From NCBI GenBank assembly GCA_048267305.1, contig JBLWXT010000006.1, positions 1-64,000 of the forward strand: a stretch of 64,000 nucleotides of DNA. Direction: 5' to 3'. The notes beneath the pieces are model-generated. The model was not told where the DNA came from, searched no databases, and saw nothing but the letters and a program-made list of their open reading frames with translations. This DNA comes from Owenweeksia sp048267305. GTDB taxonomy: Bacteria; Bacteroidota; Bacteroidia; Flavobacteriales; Schleiferiaceae. The position numbers and the translations under genes are program-made. Of the stretch, positions 1 through 8,641 are shown one piece after another (positions within the stretch are counted from its first letter, which is position 1; the number at the start of each line of letters is the position of its first letter).

Positions 1-2
1 GG

Positions 3-110
3 CTACATCTGTTTAACTATATACACCTACGCCAATTTTTGGAAAACCCCGAAAAAGATTGGCTCAAAGAACAGACCCATCAACTACAGTTCAAATTTAG
101 TTCCGCCTAA
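3..110 (+). CDS. 3' end of an unidentified protein (partial)
   Basis: One reading frame is open from the window edge to a TAA at 108-110 and gives 35 residues ending QLQFKFSSA. The other two forward frames look less protein-like: one stops at once and the other runs on through low-complexity sequence. The peptide is charged and aromatic (QFLENPEKDWLKEQ), as in a soluble protein's C-terminal helix. The start lies outside the window and I do not recognise the family. The 127 bases after it, up to the convergent AlkD-like gene, hold nothing I can name. Confidence 0.45.
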   Translation, partial: LHLFNYIHLRQFLENPEKDWLKEQTHQLQFKFSSA

Positions 111-237
111 AAAAGGGGGCTTACTTTTTAAAATGGCCAAAACCATACACTCTTTACAAGCCTTACAAGGCCATAAAGGGCTAATGGTTATTTTTATCGG
201 ACAGTAGTGACTTAAAATAATAAACCCCTGATTGAAT

Positions 238-915
238 TTACAAACCCAACCTCTCCCTCACCTTCTCCCCTTCCAACTCTCTCAACGCATCTCGGGCACT
301 CCAGCTGGCAGCCTTATTATCCATTTCTAAAAGCTCATGGCATAGGGCAATCATTTTTGGATGATGAGCTACGCTGCGTTTACCTAATTCTCTGATGGAC
401 CAATTCACGGCCTTTTTCACAAAATTGCGCTCATCGGTAGCGTACTTCTTTAGCATAGGGAAAAACTGCTCAAAGTCTTGGTCCTCGGCTTTTTTATCAT
501 GAATGCGGAGAGCAACTATCATTACCAGCCCTGCACGTCTCACATATTCCTTTCCGCTTGGTGCCCAGCGTGCAGGCAAACTCCAGCGGTCTTTCCGATT
601 TATCAGGAGGTTTATACAAAGCTGATCACACACATCCCAACTGTAAATTTCACTTACCCACCTATCCATTTGTTCAAGGGTAACCTTAGCGGGCTCTGCC
701 ACCAAAGTGGCCAACAGTTTACACTCGTGATGCCCCTCGTTCCAAAGCTCTTCGGCCAGTGCTGCATCTTTTCCTATTTCCTTTGCCAGCTTTCGCAGAA
801 TGGGCAATTTGATACCATAGGCCTTATTTACAGCAATGGCATATCGCTCAAAGGTTTTTGCATGCTTGGCATCCGCCTCTTTCTCCAACCTTTCCAAAAC
901 TTGTTGCAATGTCAT
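238..915 (-). CDS. DNA alkylation repair protein, AlkD-like
   Basis: A 225-residue protein of the AlkC/AlkD family (DNA alkylation repair enzyme, Pfam PF08713). These all-helical HEAT-repeat proteins excise alkylated purines such as 3-methyladenine or 7-methylguanine. Visible support is the full family length, tryptophan-rich helical repeats (WVSEIYSWDVCDQLC near residue 85) and the late motif NWSIRELGKRS near residue 170, which is characteristic of the family. The ATG at 915 is 96 bases from the start of the divergent coaD, so the two promoters share that gap. The exact substrate cannot be read from sequence. Confidence 0.85.
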   Translation of the reverse strand: MTLQQVLERLEKEADAKHAKTFERYAIAVNKAYGIKLPILRKLAKEIGKDAALAEELWNEGHHECKLLATLVAEPAKVTLEQMDRWVSEIYSWDVCDQLCINLLINRKDRWSLPARWAPSGKEYVRRAGLVMIVALRIHDKKAEDQDFEQFFPMLKKYATDERNFVKKAVNWSIRELGKRSVAHHPKMIALCHELLEMDNKAASWSARDALRELEGEKVRERLGL

Positions 916-985
916 AATTGATACTTCTATTCAACTTCAAAAGTACAACCCCATTAGCGTGAGCTATAATCTTTTAAATTGCGGG

Positions 986-993
986 TACTTTTG
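986..993 (+). promoter_or_regulatory. Candidate promoter -7 element for coaD
   Basis: TACTTTTG matches the Bacteroidota -7 consensus TAnnTTTG and lies 18 bases before the coaD ATG. I see no TTG at the expected distance of about 20 bases upstream, so the support is partial. Confidence 0.35.
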
Positions 994-1011
994 TTCCAAC
1001 ATTTACAGTCT

Positions 1012-1467
1012 ATGAAAATTGCAGTTTTTCCTGGTTCGTTTGATCCCATTACTCTTGGCCACTACGATATCGTAAGTCGAGGGCTTCCCTTGTTCGATAA
1101 GATAATTGTGGCTGTAGGTAAAAATGCCACTAAGAAATATATGTTTCCGCTGGAACAACGCCTTGAGTGGATAAGAGAAACATTTAAGGATGAACCTAAA
1201 GTGGAGGCCGATACCTATTCAGGACTTACAGTAAACTACTGCAAGGAAAAAGGAGCTTCATTTATTTTACGTGGTTTGCGAAACCCTGCCGACTTCGAAT
1301 TTGAAAAAGCGGTGGCACAAACCAATCGCAAACTCGAGCCTGAATTGGAAACCGTTTTCCTGTTAACCTCATCAGGACTTTCTTCCATAAGTTCCAGTAT
1401 CGTTCGTGATGTTTTAAGTCATGGTGGCGATTACTCTCAATTTGTACCCAAGGCGGTAAAGGGCTGA
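1012..1467 (+). CDS. coaD: Phosphopantetheine adenylyltransferase
   Basis: CoaD transfers AMP from ATP to 4'-phosphopantetheine, the penultimate step of coenzyme A synthesis in the cytosol. The 151-residue product opens with the nucleotidyltransferase signature GSFDPITLGH (residues 8-17), whose T/HxGH-type motif binds ATP. It ends with the family motif SSISSSIVRDV. I chose the ATG at 1012 because the family starts just before this signature; an upstream TTG at 979 would only add residues with no counterpart. It faces away from the AlkD-like gene and runs towards the NUDIX gene, with 7 bases between their ends. Confidence 0.97.
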   Translation: MKIAVFPGSFDPITLGHYDIVSRGLPLFDKIIVAVGKNATKKYMFPLEQRLEWIRETFKDEPKVEADTYSGLTVNYCKEKGASFILRGLRNPADFEFEKAVAQTNRKLEPELETVFLLTSSGLSSISSSIVRDVLSHGGDYSQFVPKAVKG

Positions 1468-1474
1468 TGGGCTT

Positions 1475-2086
1475 TTATCGGGCCAGTAACTCTCTGTTGC
1501 TCTCCAAAAGCCAATGAATGCTGGCGTAGGTATTCCCCATATATTCATCCAAAAAATCCGGATTCACCCATTGAGCCTTTTCGATGTGCTCTTCCACTTG
1601 AGGAACCAACTGCGACTCATGATCGGTTTTCATCTCAAACCAATACGTCCGCTTTAAAACAGCTTGCCCATTGAGGGTGTAGGTATGATAGGTCATGGGC
1701 AACTCACGTACTACCTGCAAGCCCGAAATACCACACTCTTCAATAACCTCACGCTTAGCTCCTTCACTTACCGATTCTCCTTCTTCCAACTTGCCTTTCG
1801 GCAGATCCCATTTCCCTAATCGGAATATCATCAGGATTTCATCCGATGCATTTTTCACCACCCCACCGGCAGCCTCTATAACCGTAAAGTAAGAAGTGAG
1901 ATCACTCCACACTTTTGCCAAATCCGGAGCTAAAAAATCAAGATGTTGAATTTCTTCAGATTTTTCAAGATCCAAAACAATCTTCACTAACTGCTCTTTA
2001 CCAGTATATTCAGTTAGTTTTACCCCATCTTCCATGGGATGTTCGTAAAAGGTAACAGACGAATCCTTGATGAAAACTTTATACAT
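1475..2086 (-). CDS. NUDIX hydrolase
   Basis: A 203-residue protein with a clear Nudix box at residues 98-120 (GKLEEGES, then REVIEECGI), the Mg-binding catalytic loop that hydrolyses nucleoside diphosphates linked to another group. About 70 residues precede the Nudix fold. This resembles the Bacteroidota NUDIX proteins with an N-terminal extension, but the substrate cannot be inferred. It is convergent with coaD and divergent from pyrE, whose ATG is only 8 bases from this one. The two genes therefore share a very short regulatory region, or their transcripts overlap. Confidence 0.9.
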   Translation of the reverse strand: MYKVFIKDSSVTFYEHPMEDGVKLTEYTGKEQLVKIVLDLEKSEEIQHLDFLAPDLAKVWSDLTSYFTVIEAAGGVVKNASDEILMIFRLGKWDLPKGKLEEGESVSEGAKREVIEECGISGLQVVRELPMTYHTYTLNGQAVLKRTYWFEMKTDHESQLVPQVEEHIEKAQWVNPDFLDEYMGNTYASIHWLLESNRELLAR

Positions 2087-2093
2087 TTGGCCT

Positions 2094-2741
2094 ATGATAT
2101 TTGATAAGGAATTAGCGCGGCAAACCGCAGCTCAGCTATTGCAAATAAAGGCAATAAAACTACAACCTGAAGACCCATTTACCTGGGCCAGTGGATGGAA
2201 ATCGCCAATATACTGTGACAATCGAATTATACTAAGCTTTCCTCATGTTCGCAACTTTGTTCGCGAAAGCCTGGTAAAGGTTATCCGCGAAAAATACGGC
2301 ACCCCAAATGCCATTGCCGGGGTGGCTACAGGAGCCATAGCCATGGGGGTTTTAGTAGCGCAGGAAATGGGATTACCCTTTGTATATGTGCGCCCCGAGG
2401 CAAAAAGCCATGGCCGTAAAAACCAAATTGAGGGCAGTCTTGATGCCGGACAAAGCGTAGTGGTAATTGAAGATTTAATTAGCACGGGCGGAAGTAGCTT
2501 AAAAGCCGTGGATGCACTGAGAGACGCTGATATCAAGGTAGTGGGAATGGCTGCTGTATTTACATATGGCTTCCCTGTTTCCGAAGAAAATTTCTCCAAC
2601 GCCAATTGCCAGTTGGTAACGCTTAGCAACTACCACCATTTACTGGAAGAAGTAAAATCCAACGGCTACATGGATGAAGCTACCTTTGCTACCCTCAGCA
2701 CCTGGCGAGAAAACCCCAGCGAATGGCAACCGGCCAACTAA
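2094..2741 (+). CDS. pyrE: Orotate phosphoribosyltransferase
   Basis: PyrE joins orotate to PRPP to make OMP in de novo pyrimidine synthesis. The PRPP-binding motif VVVIEDLISTGGSS is at residues 122-135 of the 215-residue product, and the family N-terminal block FTWASGWKSPIYCDNR is present near residue 30. The start is set at ATG 2094 (MIFDKELA), the usual beginning of Bacteroidota PyrE. An in-frame upstream start at 2067 would overlap the divergent NUDIX gene. The SRPBCC gene follows after 29 bases and is probably cotranscribed. Confidence 0.96.
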   Translation: MIFDKELARQTAAQLLQIKAIKLQPEDPFTWASGWKSPIYCDNRIILSFPHVRNFVRESLVKVIREKYGTPNAIAGVATGAIAMGVLVAQEMGLPFVYVRPEAKSHGRKNQIEGSLDAGQSVVVIEDLISTGGSSLKAVDALRDADIKVVGMAAVFTYGFPVSEENFSNANCQLVTLSNYHHLLEEVKSNGYMDEATFATLSTWRENPSEWQPAN

Positions 2742-2770
2742 TTGATTGCCTTTAACCTCAATAAAACAAT

Positions 2771-3163
2771 ATGACCCAGATAAAATCTAAAACAGTAACT
2801 GTAAATAAATCAGCACTAGCGCTCTATACCCAATTACAGGATTTTCAGAATTTCCATAAGGCCATGCCTGACTCTGTAAATAAATTTGAAGCTGATGAAA
2901 CCTCTTTCCTTTTTGGGATGAAAGGCATGCCGGAAGTAAGATTGGTTTTATCCGAAAAAAGAGAGCCGGAGTTTATTCTGTTTAAATCAGCAAGTAGCAA
3001 ACTCGACTTTAGCCTGGCCTGCAACATTAAGCCAGTCTCTGAGGATAGTTGTGAAGCCTACTTTGAATTTCAAGGGAAATTCAACCCAATGTTGAGAATG
3101 ATGGTGGAGCGCCCGTTAAAGAATTTCATAGAAGTGTTGGCAGACAAAATGAAGGATATCTAG
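2771..3163 (+). CDS. SRPBCC (START-like) family protein
   Basis: A 130-residue protein with the size and pattern of a small SRPBCC/polyketide-cyclase-like lipid-binding fold: an N-terminal strand with a conserved start (KTVTVNKSA), a central beta-rich part and a long amphipathic C-terminal helix ending NFIEVLADKMKDI. Proteins of this type commonly sit next to pyrE in Bacteroidota; the ligand is unknown. Its TAG stop is part of CTAG at 3160-3163, a palindrome that also forms the TAG stop of the convergent birA. Confidence 0.7.
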   Translation: MTQIKSKTVTVNKSALALYTQLQDFQNFHKAMPDSVNKFEADETSFLFGMKGMPEVRLVLSEKREPEFILFKSASSKLDFSLACNIKPVSEDSCEAYFEFQGKFNPMLRMMVERPLKNFIEVLADKMKDI

Positions 3164-3924
3164 CCCGTAAAGCTAATTTCCTTAAACCGAAATTTTTGTT
3201 CACGGCCATTTATCAATACCACTAATTGTCCGTCTGCTAAAACATCGGTAATCACGGCCTCCACAGGGTTTCCGTTTACCATGGCACGCACCTTTTGGCG
3301 GTAGCCATAAAGTGCATTAAAGTAATCGGAGCGAAGTAATCCCAGGCGTTGTCTTAACTGAAGATACCTGGCCTCCATGCTCTTTAGTACGATGCGCAAT
3401 ACATATTCCCTGTCGATCTCATTTCCAATGATGTTTCTCAGCGAATTTGCCGCAAAACCACCCTTGGCCTTAAACTGCCTTTGGTTTACATTGAGGCCCA
3501 CACCAATAATACAGCTTTGTACAACTGCCCCTGAAATGGTGCTTTCTATCAAAATGCCGGCAACCTTGGTTCCATCAAAAAGAATGTCGTTTGGCCATTT
3601 TATCTGAAAACCCGGCAATAGAAAATTGAGGGCATCCACCACTGCAAGACACACTGACATGTTTAAATAGAAGTAATGCTCCGCGGAAAGGAATTTCGGG
3701 GTCAGATAGACACTCATGAGCAGGTTCTCACCTTCGTTGGATTCCCAACTATTGCCAATTTGTCCGCGGCCTGATGTTTGATATTCTGTGGTCACTGTCA
3801 ATCCCTCTGCTGACTCCCCCCTTGTAATTATGGTTTTCAGGTGGTCATTAGTTGAATGAAGTGTTTCTATGTGCAGCCTTTGCTGCCCTATGAACAATGA
3901 GTCTGATTCGATGGTATAAGACAT
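3160..3924 (-). CDS. birA: Biotin-[acetyl-CoA-carboxylase] ligase
   Basis: BirA activates biotin with ATP and attaches it to the biotin-carrier domain of carboxylases. The 254-residue product has the biotinyl-AMP loop GRGQIGNSW (residues 52-60), KWPND (109-113) and KVAGILIE (120-127), plus a short C-terminal SH3-like domain. There is no N-terminal winged helix, so this is the catalytic-only type without the repressor role. The gene is divergent from rsfS across 68 bases and shares its stop tetranucleotide with the SRPBCC gene. Confidence 0.95.
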   Translation of the reverse strand: MSYTIESDSLFIGQQRLHIETLHSTNDHLKTIITRGESAEGLTVTTEYQTSGRGQIGNSWESNEGENLLMSVYLTPKFLSAEHYFYLNMSVCLAVVDALNFLLPGFQIKWPNDILFDGTKVAGILIESTISGAVVQSCIIGVGLNVNQRQFKAKGGFAANSLRNIIGNEIDREYVLRIVLKSMEARYLQLRQRLGLLRSDYFNALYGYRQKVRAMVNGNPVEAVITDVLADGQLVVLINGREQKFRFKEISFTG

Positions 3925-3992
3925 TTAAGCGCGAAGATAAATTAAGCCGCCTGTATATTTCCTAATTTTACAGGCTGTAGTAAAAGTTGTAG

Positions 3993-4373
3993 ATGACTAA
4001 GAAAAAAGAAACAAAAAACACCTTCCCTCCCCTTGTGGAGGGCATTATAGAGGGAATGGAAAATCTAAAAGCCTCAAATATCACTGTCCTTGATCTTACC
4101 GAATTGGAAAACTCCGTATGTGATTACTTTATCATAGCCGAGGGAACATCCAATACTCAGGTAAAAGCCATAAGCAATAGCGTGGAAGATCATGTAAGGA
4201 AAACTCTTTCTGAAAAACCATGGCATGTGGAAGGAAGGGAAAATGCAGAGTGGGTATTGATGGATTATGTAAATACCGTAGTACATGTATTTCAATCAGA
4301 AACACGTAAGTTTTTTGATTTGGAAAGCCTTTGGGGTGATGCTAAAATAACGGTACTGGAGAACAATTTCTGA
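3993..4373 (+). CDS. rsfS: Ribosomal silencing factor
   Basis: RsfS (DUF143/Iojap family) binds ribosomal protein L14 and blocks subunit joining, lowering translation in nutrient-poor conditions. The 126-residue product carries the family motifs CDYFIIAEGTSNTQV (near residue 43) and GRENAEWVLMDY (near 80), and ends WGDAKI. It opens a compact forward operon; the TGA at 4371-4373 is 9 bases before the ftsH ATG. The rsfS-ftsH pairing is common in Bacteroidota. Confidence 0.95.
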   Translation: MTKKKETKNTFPPLVEGIIEGMENLKASNITVLDLTELENSVCDYFIIAEGTSNTQVKAISNSVEDHVRKTLSEKPWHVEGRENAEWVLMDYVNTVVHVFQSETRKFFDLESLWGDAKITVLENNF

Positions 4374-4382
4374 TTGCAAAAA

Positions 4383-6485
4383 ATGGAGAATAAAGACAAG
4401 AAACAACTAGACAAACTGAAAGAACAGTTTTCTAAAGGAAATACTAAAGGAGGCGATAAGAAGCCGGGTGGCCCGAATAAGAAGTTTAATTTTTATTGGA
4501 TTTATGCCGCTATCGTAATCGCCTTTATCGGAATACAGATTTTTGGAAGCTTTGGAAAAACAAGCGCCCCCACCAATTTTAGTGATTTCACCGAAATGCT
4601 GGAGGCCGGTGATGTTGCCAAGGTGAAAATTGTAAACGAAAAGGAAGTACACGTTTACATTAAGAAGGAGGCTATTGAAAGCAAAGAGCGTTATAAAAAG
4701 CTTAAGGAAGATGGTATAAAAGGAGGTTCTGGAGCAGCAATACCTCAGTACACTTTTGAAATGCCGGATGATGCCTTTAGGGCCAACCTTGAAGACTTCT
4801 ACAAAAATCACGAGGAGCTGGCTTCAGAAAAAATTGTTCCTTCCTACGAAGAGCAAAAAGATATTTTTGGAGACCTCCTTATGTGGATCTTCCCTTTCAT
4901 TTTGATGATTGCCATTTGGATATTCATTATGCGCAGAATGAGCGCTGGTGCCGGTGGAGCAGGAGCTCAAATTTTTAATATTGGAAAATCAAAGGCTCAG
5001 CTATTTGATAAAAACACCAATGTCAAAATCACCTTTAAGGATGTTGCCGGGCTTCAAGGTGCCAAGGAAGAGGTAGAAGAAATCGTGTCCTTCCTTAAGG
5101 ATCCGGAGAAGTACACCTCACTTGGTGGTAAAATTCCAAAAGGAGCCTTGCTTGTAGGACCTCCCGGAACAGGTAAAACCCTATTGGCCAAGGCCGTTGC
5201 CGGTGAGGCAAAAGTGCCCTTCTTTTCTCTTTCAGGTTCTGATTTTGTAGAAATGTTTGTAGGAGTGGGTGCATCGCGGGTTAGAGATCTCTTTAAGCAA
5301 GCCAAGGAAAAATCACCAGCCATCATATTTATTGATGAGATTGATGCCATAGGCCGTGCCCGTGGTAAAAACTCTTTCAGCGGAGGTAATGACGAACGCG
5401 AAAACACACTAAACCAATTACTCACCGAGATGGATGGCTTTGCCACCAAGGAACATGTAATTGTGATTGGAGCAACCAACCGTGCTGACGTACTGGATCG
5501 TGCATTGATGCGTGCCGGACGTTTTGACCGTCAGATTTACGTTGATTTACCAGACTTAAACGAGCGTAGGGAAATATTTCAGGTGCACCTCAAGCCATTA
5601 AAAATGGCCGAAGGCGTGGAAACCGATTTCCTGGCTAAGCAAACCCCGGGTTTCTCTGGTGCTGATATTGCCAATGTTTGCAACGAAGCGGCTTTAATAG
5701 CTGCCAGAAAAGGTAAAAAGGCTATCGAAGGACAAGATTTTCTTGATGCGGTAGATCGTATTGTTGGAGGACTTGAGAAGAAAAACAAAATCATCACAGA
5801 CGAAGAGAAAAAAGTAATTGCATTTCACGAAGCAGGCCATGCCACAGTGAGCTGGATGTTAGAGCATGCCGCTCCGCTGGTAAAGGTTACCATTGTACCT
5901 CGTGGACGCTCATTGGGTGCTGCCTGGTACTTACCGGAAGAAAGGCAAATCACCAATACTGACCAGATTTTGGATGAGATGTGTGCCGCCCTGGGCGGAC
6001 GTGCTGCGGAAGAAGTTATGTTTGGAAAGATTTCAACCGGTGCCCTTAGTGATTTGGAAAAAATCACCAAACAGGCTCGCGCTATGGTTACTATCTACGG
6101 CTTAAACGAAAAGATAGGAAACATCACTTATTACGATAGTCAGGATAATGATGGTTATGGCTTCAACAAGCCCTACAGCGAGAAAACAGCTCAGATTATT
6201 GATGAGGAAATCAGCAAAATCATTGAGACTCAATACATAAGATCCAAGGAATTATTAACAAAGCACAAGGAAAAACTCACGATGCTTGCTAATATGTTGC
6301 TCGACAAAGAGGTTATCTTTAAGGAAAATTTGGAGGAGATTTTTGGTAAGCGTCCATGGCAAAAAGATGAAATGGGCAATCCGGTGAAAGAAGCCATTCC
6401 TGCTGATGATACTTTAAAGAATGGAGAAGGAGCAACTGATCCCTCATCTGAAAAGGAAGAGCCAGCCGAAGAGCAAAAAGGATAA
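4383..6485 (+). CDS. ftsH: ATP-dependent zinc metalloprotease FtsH
   Basis: FtsH is a membrane-anchored AAA+ protease that extracts and degrades membrane proteins and unstable regulators. The 700-residue product has TM segments at about 39-57 and 168-187 with a periplasmic domain between them. The AAA module has Walker A GPPGTGKT (about 259-266), Walker B IIFIDEIDAIG and the arginine-finger region MRAGRFDRQ. The zinc motif HEAGH is at 482-486. The lysine-rich N-terminus and acidic C-terminal tail are low-complexity. ATG 4383 is preferred over the TTG at 4374, which abuts the rsfS stop. Confidence 0.97.
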   Translation: MENKDKKQLDKLKEQFSKGNTKGGDKKPGGPNKKFNFYWIYAAIVIAFIGIQIFGSFGKTSAPTNFSDFTEMLEAGDVAKVKIVNEKEVHVYIKKEAIESKERYKKLKEDGIKGGSGAAIPQYTFEMPDDAFRANLEDFYKNHEELASEKIVPSYEEQKDIFGDLLMWIFPFILMIAIWIFIMRRMSAGAGGAGAQIFNIGKSKAQLFDKNTNVKITFKDVAGLQGAKEEVEEIVSFLKDPEKYTSLGGKIPKGALLVGPPGTGKTLLAKAVAGEAKVPFFSLSGSDFVEMFVGVGASRVRDLFKQAKEKSPAIIFIDEIDAIGRARGKNSFSGGNDERENTLNQLLTEMDGFATKEHVIVIGATNRADVLDRALMRAGRFDRQIYVDLPDLNERREIFQVHLKPLKMAEGVETDFLAKQTPGFSGADIANVCNEAALIAARKGKKAIEGQDFLDAVDRIVGGLEKKNKIITDEEKKVIAFHEAGHATVSWMLEHAAPLVKVTIVPRGRSLGAAWYLPEERQITNTDQILDEMCAALGGRAAEEVMFGKISTGALSDLEKITKQARAMVTIYGLNEKIGNITYYDSQDNDGYGFNKPYSEKTAQIIDEEISKIIETQYIRSKELLTKHKEKLTMLANMLLDKEVIFKENLEEIFGKRPWQKDEMGNPVKEAIPADDTLKNGEGATDPSSEKEEPAEEQKG

Positions 6486-6517
6486 GCCAAAAGCACTCTT
6501 TAGACTCGCAATTATTA

Positions 6518-7156
6518 ATGGCAGAAAGCACTAAAAAAACTGGATTTTTTGGGAAATTTCTAAATGTATTAAGTGGTAAACCCGCCACCGATACAGATAC
6601 TGAAAAAGAGGAGCAGCCCCTTTTTAGTGAAAACAAAAAAGAATCCATAGACCTTGCATTCGTTAAAAACTTTACCGCCTCTGGCGGTAAGTTTTTATAC
6701 TGCGAAAAGGAAACTGATGCCTATGAGTACCTTCAGCATATCACCAAAGAATCTGGTATAAATGCCATTTTTTGCAAAGACCCCAATTTAGTTTCCATCC
6801 TTTCCAAGGCAGGATTAACCGGGGTAACGGACAAGCTTGCTGAGGCCAACGCCTTTTGTTCAGGTTGCGAATACCTCATCTCTTTTAATGGTGGCATTAT
6901 GATTACTGCCAACCAAACCCTGGGTAAAAAACTTGTTGAACTGCCCGAAACCTTTATTACCGTTGCCCGCACCAGTCAGATTATGGAAAACCTGCGTGAG
7001 GGTTTAACTGGCATCCGTAATAAATACAAAGGCGACATCCCATCCCAAATCACCACCATCAAAGGCCCGATTAAAGATGCCGCCAATGAGGAAGTATCCT
7101 CAGGAAGTACCTGTAATAAAGAGATTTACCTCTTGCTTTTAGAAGATCAACTCTGA
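6518..7156 (+). CDS. LUD-domain protein (LutC/YkgG-like)
   Basis: A 212-residue protein resembling the LUD domain (LutC/YkgG family, DUF162). Seen here: a variable charged N-terminus of about 45 residues, then an alternating alpha/beta domain with CSGCEYLISFNGGIMITANQT near residue 115 and ETFITVARTSQIMENL near 148. Family members such as LutC act in lactate utilisation, but no lutA or lutB is present here. The gene lies between ftsH and cdsA, an arrangement typical of Bacteroidota, so a lactate role is doubtful. Its TGA overlaps the cdsA ATG (TGATG at 7154-7158), which implies translational coupling. Confidence 0.75.
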   Translation: MAESTKKTGFFGKFLNVLSGKPATDTDTEKEEQPLFSENKKESIDLAFVKNFTASGGKFLYCEKETDAYEYLQHITKESGINAIFCKDPNLVSILSKAGLTGVTDKLAEANAFCSGCEYLISFNGGIMITANQTLGKKLVELPETFITVARTSQIMENLREGLTGIRNKYKGDIPSQITTIKGPIKDAANEEVSSGSTCNKEIYLLLLEDQL

Positions 7157-7980
7157 TGAACAACATGCTCGTTAGATCCATAAGTGGCCTCGCCTATGTT
7201 ATCATGGTAATGGTGGCTTGCTTTAGCGGAGTTTATGGACAGGTATTTTTAGCTTGTTTTCTGTCCGTAGCCGCTGTACTTGAGTGGATGCAGTTTACAA
7301 AAGATCGTGACCTTGTATTTCCTGCCGCCCTAATTATTGGATCCATTTTTCTTTCCATTTACTGTTTTACAGGAATTTTTGAGGTTCCCGACCAGCAGCT
7401 TCGTTGGCTTAAGGGCCTTATTGTACTCATCATTTTTGTATTGATGATCAATCTTGCATTCAACTCAAAGGATGTTCCGCGAAACCTTTTTCATAGCACC
7501 TTCAGTCTTGTGTATATCGGTCTCCCAATGATTGTACTTCCCATGCTTTCTGAGTTTAATGGGCAAAATTATCCATGGATGCTGGCTTCTGTATTTATCC
7601 TTATCTGGTGTAATGATACATTCGCCTACCTTTTTGGGCGCAGCTTTGGTAAGCATAAACTTTTTGAACGCATTTCGCCCAATAAAACATGGGAAGGCTT
7701 TTTTGGTGGCGCTATTTCCGCCATTGTAGCCGCCTTTACCATGCACTACTTTTTAGATTTCTTACCTCTAATCGGCTGGTTGGGGCTTGCACTAATTGTA
7801 ATAGTATTTGGCACCGTGGGCGATTTGTTTGAATCTGCCATGAAACGTAGCTTCAATCTTAAAGACAGTGGTTCCTTTATGCCGGGACATGGTGGCATAC
7901 TCGATCGTATCGACAGCTTGTTGTTCGTGCTTCCACTTTCCTATTTCTATCTTCGCATTATCGAAAATTTACCTATATGA
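7156..7980 (+). CDS. cdsA: Phosphatidate cytidylyltransferase
   Basis: CdsA makes CDP-diacylglycerol from phosphatidic acid and CTP at the inner membrane, the branch point of phospholipid synthesis. The 274-residue protein is a chain of hydrophobic helices. The family signature is at its C-terminal end: SAMKRSFNLKDS, then PGHGGILDRIDS, containing the metal-binding KD and D..D residues. Its end overlaps the psd start by 4 bases (ATGA at 7977-7980), so it is coupled to the next enzyme. Phosphatidylserine synthase, which would act between the two, is not in the window. Confidence 0.95.
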   Translation: MNNMLVRSISGLAYVIMVMVACFSGVYGQVFLACFLSVAAVLEWMQFTKDRDLVFPAALIIGSIFLSIYCFTGIFEVPDQQLRWLKGLIVLIIFVLMINLAFNSKDVPRNLFHSTFSLVYIGLPMIVLPMLSEFNGQNYPWMLASVFILIWCNDTFAYLFGRSFGKHKLFERISPNKTWEGFFGGAISAIVAAFTMHYFLDFLPLIGWLGLALIVIVFGTVGDLFESAMKRSFNLKDSGSFMPGHGGILDRIDSLLFVLPLSYFYLRIIENLPI

Positions 7981-8636
7981 TAAGAATTCACTCCGAGGGC
8001 AAAAAAATACTTTTCAGATCATTGCTCATACTCGCAGTTATTAACATCATCATTTTTCTATTGGTGGACATGGAGTGGGTTGAAAATATAGTGTTGTTGG
8101 TTTCCATTGTAATTTACCTTTTGGTGCTGCAGTTTTTCAGAAACCCCAAGCGCTACACTCACATTAATAATACCAATGTGATTGCTCCTGCCGATGGTAA
8201 GATTGTAATGATTGAAGAAATTGATGAGCAAGAATACTTTAAGGACAGACGTATTCAGATAAGCATATTTATGTCTCCGCTAAATGTGCATGTAAACCGT
8301 TATCCCGTTTCAGGTACTGTAAAATATGCCAAATACCACCCCGGAGCATTTTTAGTAGCCTGGCATCCAAAGTCAAGTTTGTTGAATGAACGCACCACTG
8401 TGGTGGTTGAAACTCCGGAAGGCCCATCAGTACTTTATAAACAAATAGCAGGTGCCGTAGCCCGAAGGATTGTTATGTATGCTAAAGAAGGTATGAAAGC
8501 AACTCAGGGAACTGACTCAGGATTTATTAAATTTGGCTCACGTGTGGATGTTATCCTTCCGTTAGACGCCAATGTGTTAGTAAAAGTTGGAGACAAAGCC
8601 CGTGGTGGGGAGCAGATTTTGGCAGAACTAAAGTAA
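7977..8636 (+). CDS. psd: Phosphatidylserine decarboxylase, short form
   Basis: Psd decarboxylates phosphatidylserine to phosphatidylethanolamine. The 219-residue product is the short form found in Bacteroidota and archaea. It has two N-terminal hydrophobic helices (about 13-50), APADGKI (70-76), MSPLNVHVNRYPVSG (99-113) and the self-cleavage site GS at 187-188 within KFGSRVDV. Cleavage before that serine yields the pyruvoyl prosthetic group. It is translationally coupled to cdsA. Confidence 0.93.
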   Translation: MIRIHSEGKKILFRSLLILAVINIIIFLLVDMEWVENIVLLVSIVIYLLVLQFFRNPKRYTHINNTNVIAPADGKIVMIEEIDEQEYFKDRRIQISIFMSPLNVHVNRYPVSGTVKYAKYHPGAFLVAWHPKSSLLNERTTVVVETPEGPSVLYKQIAGAVARRIVMYAKEGMKATQGTDSGFIKFGSRVDVILPLDANVLVKVGDKARGGEQILAELK

Positions 8637-8641
8637 ATTTG

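Noticed and set aside
2082..2089. TACATTTG, a match to the Bacteroidota -7 element, before pyrE.
   Set aside because: Only 4 bases lie between it and the pyrE ATG, so the transcript would start at or inside the coding region; it also lies within the NUDIX N-terminal codons.
5054..5479. A 141-codon reverse frame opposite ftsH.
   Set aside because: It lies antisense to the AAA domain, is rich in Ser and Pro, and its codons are the mirror of conserved FtsH codons.
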